Source: JBHEKP01 sp041859375 (GTDB lineage: Bacteria > Hydrogenedentota > Hydrogenedentia > Hydrogenedentales > CAITNO01). From it: DNA of 34,385 bases. The notes beneath the pieces are model-generated. The model was not told where the DNA came from. It did not search any database and saw only the letters and a program-made list of their open reading frames with translations. Location: the NCBI GenBank assembly GCA_041859375.1, contig JBHEKP010000225.1, positions 1 to 34,385 of the forward strand, written 5' to 3'. A program made the translations under genes and the position numbers. Shown piece after piece: positions 31,781-34,385 of this stretch (position 1 is the stretch's first letter; every line of letters starts with the position of its first letter).

Positions 31781-33254
31781 GCTGCAAAACCTCCTTCCGT
31801 TCCTGCCACACCGCCTCCATGGGCGCGAAGTCCCAGGCGGGATCGTTTTTATGCGATTTCACCCATGCGGCAAAATTGTCATCGAGCACCTTCAGGTACT
31901 CGTCCAGCCCGAAGCCGTCGTTCAGGTAATAGTCCAGCCAGCGCCGCCATTCCTTTTTGTATTCCGGGTCCATCGCCTCCATCCACTGGATGGCGCAGCT
32001 TTTCCGCTTGAAAATCTCCGTGAAGGGCTGGAGGCGCGGGTCCATTTTCGCGCCCTTCACGTTGGGCATGAACAGCAGCGCCTCGTTGGCGATGCGCTCG
32101 ATGTTCTGCGGCGCGGAAAGGAACATCAGCAGGTCCACGCACTGCTCCAGCGTGCCGTTGTTCCGGGCGCTGTTGGTGATGTGCACCTGCGTGCACGCGC
32201 CGCCGATGAGCGTGGCGGGGGAGCCCGCCGCGTAGCGCGACGTCTCCCTTGTCATCGTGGGGATGTAGCCGATGGTCCAGTCAAAATTGATGTAGGGGTC
32301 CTTGGCAAGGCGGCGTATGGTCCAGGAACCGTCCCACAGCGCCGCAAGCCGCCCCGTGAGAAAGAGGCGCAGCGGATCGGAGAATTTCAGTTCCTTCGCC
32401 CAGTAGCCGCGCCACTCCTTCACCAGCCGGTTCATCTCCCGCCAGCGGGGATCCCTGCTGGAAAAAAAGCCCTTGGTGAAGAGGAATCCCCCCTCCGGGG
32501 GATCCAGAAAATAGGCCTGGTAATCCCTCACGTCCTCCTTGGACGGGACGGGATCGAGCAGGGGGAGGATCTCATGGTAGAGCATCTCGAACACGATGTC
32601 CTGGCCCCAGTCGGAGGCCAGGTTCATCTGGGCGGTCATCGGGGTGATCCGGCGCTTTTGGATTTCCCCGAACATGGAAAGCATTTCCTCCCATGTTTCG
32701 GGTGGTTTTTCATAGCCCATCCCGCGCAGCAGGGTCATGTTGTAGTAGACACCCGTCTCCACGGTGTCCATGGTGACGCAGTAGAGCTTGCCGTTGGGCG
32801 CGCGCTTGGAGTTGGTCAGCGCGAGGTTGGAAAAACTGTCCAGCCACCGTTCGTTGCCGGGGATGTACGGGTTGGGCCGGTCCAGGTATTCGTCAAGTGG
32901 GATGAACCAGTCCTTGTCAATCGCCTGCCACGCCACCTCCGTGTTCATGGAGACGATTTCGGGCGCGATGCCGCCGATGAGCTGGGTCTTGAGCCATTCC
33001 CCCTCGGTGGTGCCCGCCACAATCATCTGCTGGAACCGGACGCGGTGGCCGGGGTGTGTCTTTTCCCATTCGTCCGCCAGCACCCGCGCCTCCTTCACGG
33101 GCTCGCCGATGCCGCCGGGGATCAACCCCGGTGTGTACTGCGCGAAATCCATGCGGATGATTTTCTCCCCGGCGGCGGGGGAGGGGGCCTGCTGCGCCGC
33201 CGCGAAAACGCAGGCTGCGCAGCAGGTGAAAAACAACATCATCACAGCACGCAT
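31758..33254 (-). CDS. ABC transporter extracellular solute-binding protein
   Basis: A 498-residue family-1-like solute-binding protein. The N-terminus MRAVMMLFFTCCAACVFAAA is an export signal; it could be a lipoprotein type because of its Cys residues, but no clean lipobox is seen. The mature fold shows ADEWEKTHPGHRVRFQQ, LKTQLIGGIAPEIVSMN and GGACTQVHITNSARNNGT. The family captures oligosaccharides and delivers them to the MalF/MalG-type pair encoded next. It lies 72 bases after the isomerase gene, across a GC hairpin. Ligand is unknown. Confidence 0.92.
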   Translation of the reverse strand: MRAVMMLFFTCCAACVFAAAQQAPSPAAGEKIIRMDFAQYTPGLIPGGIGEPVKEARVLADEWEKTHPGHRVRFQQMIVAGTTEGEWLKTQLIGGIAPEIVSMNTEVAWQAIDKDWFIPLDEYLDRPNPYIPGNERWLDSFSNLALTNSKRAPNGKLYCVTMDTVETGVYYNMTLLRGMGYEKPPETWEEMLSMFGEIQKRRITPMTAQMNLASDWGQDIVFEMLYHEILPLLDPVPSKEDVRDYQAYFLDPPEGGFLFTKGFFSSRDPRWREMNRLVKEWRGYWAKELKFSDPLRLFLTGRLAALWDGSWTIRRLAKDPYINFDWTIGYIPTMTRETSRYAAGSPATLIGGACTQVHITNSARNNGTLEQCVDLLMFLSAPQNIERIANEALLFMPNVKGAKMDPRLQPFTEIFKRKSCAIQWMEAMDPEYKKEWRRWLDYYLNDGFGLDEYLKVLDDNFAAWVKSHKNDPAWDFAPMEAVWQERKEVLQRELDPVR

Positions 33255-33291
33255 CCGTTCATCCCATGTTGGGGCGGGCAGAGGCCGCCGT

Positions 33292-33311
33292 CCGCGCCCG
33301 CACGGGCGCGG
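33292..33311. promoter_or_regulatory. Intercistronic GC hairpin between isomerase and solute-binding genes
   Basis: CCGCGCCC (33292-33299) and GGGCGCGG (33304-33311) form an 8-bp stem (9 with the G-C extension) and a tiny loop. No T-run follows on either strand, so it is not a standard intrinsic terminator. An RNA-processing or attenuation role between the two genes is possible. Confidence 0.4.
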
Positions 33312-33326
33312 TCAAGACGATAATGC

Positions 33327-34208
33327 TCAGAGGGTGACGTTCTTCTTCATGAACTCGTAACTGGCAAGGGCGGCCTCGAAAATGTCGCCCTTGCTGTTGT
33401 CCTGCTCGTACACGTACCACTCGGTGCCCGACTCGTGGGCGGCGGCAAAAATTTCCTTCCAGTTCAGCGCGCCCTGGCCCACCGGGGTGAACTGCACCCG
33501 GCCCAGGCGCTTCTTTCCGGCGGCGTCCTTGACGTGGATGACCTGGCAGCGCCCCTTGCACTTGCGCAGGTAGGCCGCCGGATCGGCGCCCGCCACGTAC
33601 ACCCAGGCGGTGTCTATCTCGGCGCGGAGGTTCTCCGGGCTGGTGGACTCGTACAGAATGTCCAGCTTGCAGCGGTCGTCGCCGGGGAACTTCTCAAACT
33701 CGCCGTCGTGGTTGTGGTAGGTGAGGTGGATGCCCTCCGCGCGGAGTTTCGCGCCGAGCGCGTCCAGCCGCTGCGCGCCCTTCAGCCAGGCCTCCAGCGA
33801 GTCCTTGCAGTCGCCCATCATGCCGCCCGGCCCGAGGTGCGACACGCCCACGGTCTTCCAGAACTTGACCTGGTTTTCAAAGTCCGTCTCAAAGGGTTCC
33901 ACGCCGCAGTGCGCGGCCACCGCCTTTAATCCCGCCGCGTCAAGCGCCTCGCGGATCTTCTCGGCGGGCAGGTCGGGCATGCCGCTCCACTGCACATGCT
34001 CCCAGCCCATCTCGCGCACCTTCTTCAGCGTGCCGGGCAGGTCCTGCTTGGCCGGTTCGCGCAGCGTGTAAAGCTGGAGGGCAAGCCCTTTTTGCGCCGC
34101 GGGCTGGTCGGCGGCCAGTGAAAGGCGCGCCCCCGCCGCAAGCACCATCCCGCCCATCACACCAAGCGCCTCGCGGCGTGAAATTCCACCGTGACCATTC
34201 CGACTCAT
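33327..34208 (-). CDS. Tat-exported sugar phosphate isomerase/epimerase
   Basis: A 293-residue protein. A twin-arginine signal is seen at GISRREALGVMGGMVLAAGARL (SRRxxL), so folded export with a bound metal is plausible. A xylose-isomerase-like TIM barrel follows: LALQLYTLREPA, THV-type metal residues His and Asn in YHNHDGEFE, Asp in RAEIDTAWV, His in CQVIHVKDA, and Glu in WYVYEQDNS. Members convert sugars or inositols, substrate unknown. The ATG at 34208 follows AAAGAG; a longer open frame starting at 34331 crosses the promoter and is rejected. It is first in the operon continuing into the sugar ABC importer. Confidence 0.88.
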   Translation of the reverse strand: MSRNGHGGISRREALGVMGGMVLAAGARLSLAADQPAAQKGLALQLYTLREPAKQDLPGTLKKVREMGWEHVQWSGMPDLPAEKIREALDAAGLKAVAAHCGVEPFETDFENQVKFWKTVGVSHLGPGGMMGDCKDSLEAWLKGAQRLDALGAKLRAEGIHLTYHNHDGEFEKFPGDDRCKLDILYESTSPENLRAEIDTAWVYVAGADPAAYLRKCKGRCQVIHVKDAAGKKRLGRVQFTPVGQGALNWKEIFAAAHESGTEWYVYEQDNSKGDIFEAALASYEFMKKNVTL

Positions 34209-34227
34209 CGCTCTTTCCTTTCCTGTT

Positions 34228-34246
34228 CGTTCGCCTCCGGCGAACG
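34228..34246. promoter_or_regulatory. Inverted repeat in the isomerase leader
   Basis: CGTTCGCC (34228-34235), loop TCC, GGCGAACG (34239-34246): a perfect 8-bp hairpin or operator. It lies downstream of the predicted promoter and 20 bases before the ATG of the Tat isomerase gene, where it could fold in the mRNA or bind a regulator. Confidence 0.45.
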
Positions 34247-34262
34247 GTTGTTTTCCGGCACC

Positions 34263-34292
34263 AGTATGACCTCTTTCCGCCCGTCCGCACAA
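34263..34292 (-). promoter_or_regulatory. Predicted promoter of the sugar-import operon
   Basis: On the minus strand: TTGTGC (34287-34292), an 18-base spacer, then CATACT (34263-34268). The -35 is weak (3/6) and there is no TG extension, so this is the weakest of the listed promoters; the leader would be about 50 bases. Confidence 0.3.
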
Positions 34293-34320
34293 GAAGGCGA
34301 AGCGGCGCGGTGAAATGGGG

Positions 34321-34326
34321 GATAAT
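34321..34326 (+). promoter_or_regulatory. Possible -10 element for the rightmost gene
   Basis: GATAAT at 34321-34326 matches -10 at 5/6 and lies about 24 bases before a start codon. No convincing -35 stands 16-18 bases upstream. Confidence 0.25.
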
Positions 34327-34349
34327 GTCAAAAACAGGAGACCGGCCCC

Positions 34350-34385
34350 ATGAGCATCCGGCGTTTCTTCGCACCCGCACTGGCA
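34350..34385 (+). CDS. Start of a secreted or membrane protein, cut by window edge
   Basis: ATG at 34350 follows ACAGGAG (34334-34340) by 9 bases and reads MSIRRFFAPALA to the window end. The Arg-Arg-hydrophobic start suggests a signal peptide. Too short to classify. Confidence 0.5.
   Translation, partial: MSIRRFFAPALA

Noticed and set aside
31734..33323. Plus-strand open frame of 529 codons
   Set aside because: Antisense to the ABC solute-binding protein gene; product is His/Gly/Arg-rich with no domain.
34209..34331. Upstream extension of the Tat isomerase frame
   Set aside because: Crosses the inverted repeat and predicted promoter; the SRREALG signal begins properly only with the ATG at 34208.

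Overview
The window is GC-rich chromosomal DNA from a Gram-negative-like, saprophytic bacterium. It has many secreted proteins, a Tat-exported sugar isomerase, phosphatidylethanolamine synthesis, the DXP isoprenoid pathway and a large secreted repeat protein. That protein ends in a dockerin/EF-hand-like tail with twin EDGF motifs. From memory this tail recalls candidate phylum Hydrogenedentota (NKB19), with Planctomycetota/Lentisphaerota-like relatives as the alternative. The phylum call is an inference from family recognition only. I saw no rRNA, tRNA, CRISPR array, transposase or phage gene.

Layout. (1) 1-127: start of an NmrA/SDR-type gene leaving the window on the minus strand. (2) 310-1197: secreted protein with two pilin-like head domains. 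(3) 1270-7225: a tight plus-strand operon, LRAT/PLAAT-like acyltransferase, TerB-like, SGNH hydrolase, B12/radical SAM DUF4080, RadC, Psd, PssA, mostly with stop/start overlaps. It looks like a membrane-lipid operon with DNA and radical-SAM passengers. (4) 7177-8358: AI-2E-type transporter on the minus strand, whose 3' end overlaps pssA. (5) 8486-14406: divergent operon of a secreted glycoside-hydrolase-like protein, a CE15-like esterase and a YfhO-type membrane protein. (6) 14419-18770: minus strand dxs, Dabb protein and secreted metallophosphoesterase. (7) 18927-20569: RidA coupled to a TPR-gluzincin protein. (8) 20566-21420: PHP phosphoesterase. (9) 21880-23733: secreted TIM-barrel isomerase-like protein and a sulfotransferase-like protein, closed by a strong bidirectional terminator. 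(10) 23832-26978: the 1048-residue repeat/beta-helix/dockerin protein. (11) 34208-27131: a seven-gene minus-strand operon, Tat sugar isomerase, ABC solute-binding protein, two permeases, UroD-family protein, YgbA (NO-responsive family) and ceramidase-like hydrolase. (12) 34350-34385: start of a secreted protein leaving on the plus strand.

How it works together. Regions 5, 9 and 11 suggest scavenging of plant or algal polysaccharide and uptake of the sugars by an ABC importer that has no ATPase gene here. Region 3 suggests PE synthesis together with an enzyme whose family N-acylates PE or cleaves phospholipids. Several intergenic regions carry a similar promoter form, an extended -10 (TGn before the hexamer) with a weak to good -35, and these define most transcription units. 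The most unusual groupings are the LRAT-like enzyme with PssA/Psd, and the YgbA gene coupled to a ceramidase-like gene inside a sugar-import operon.
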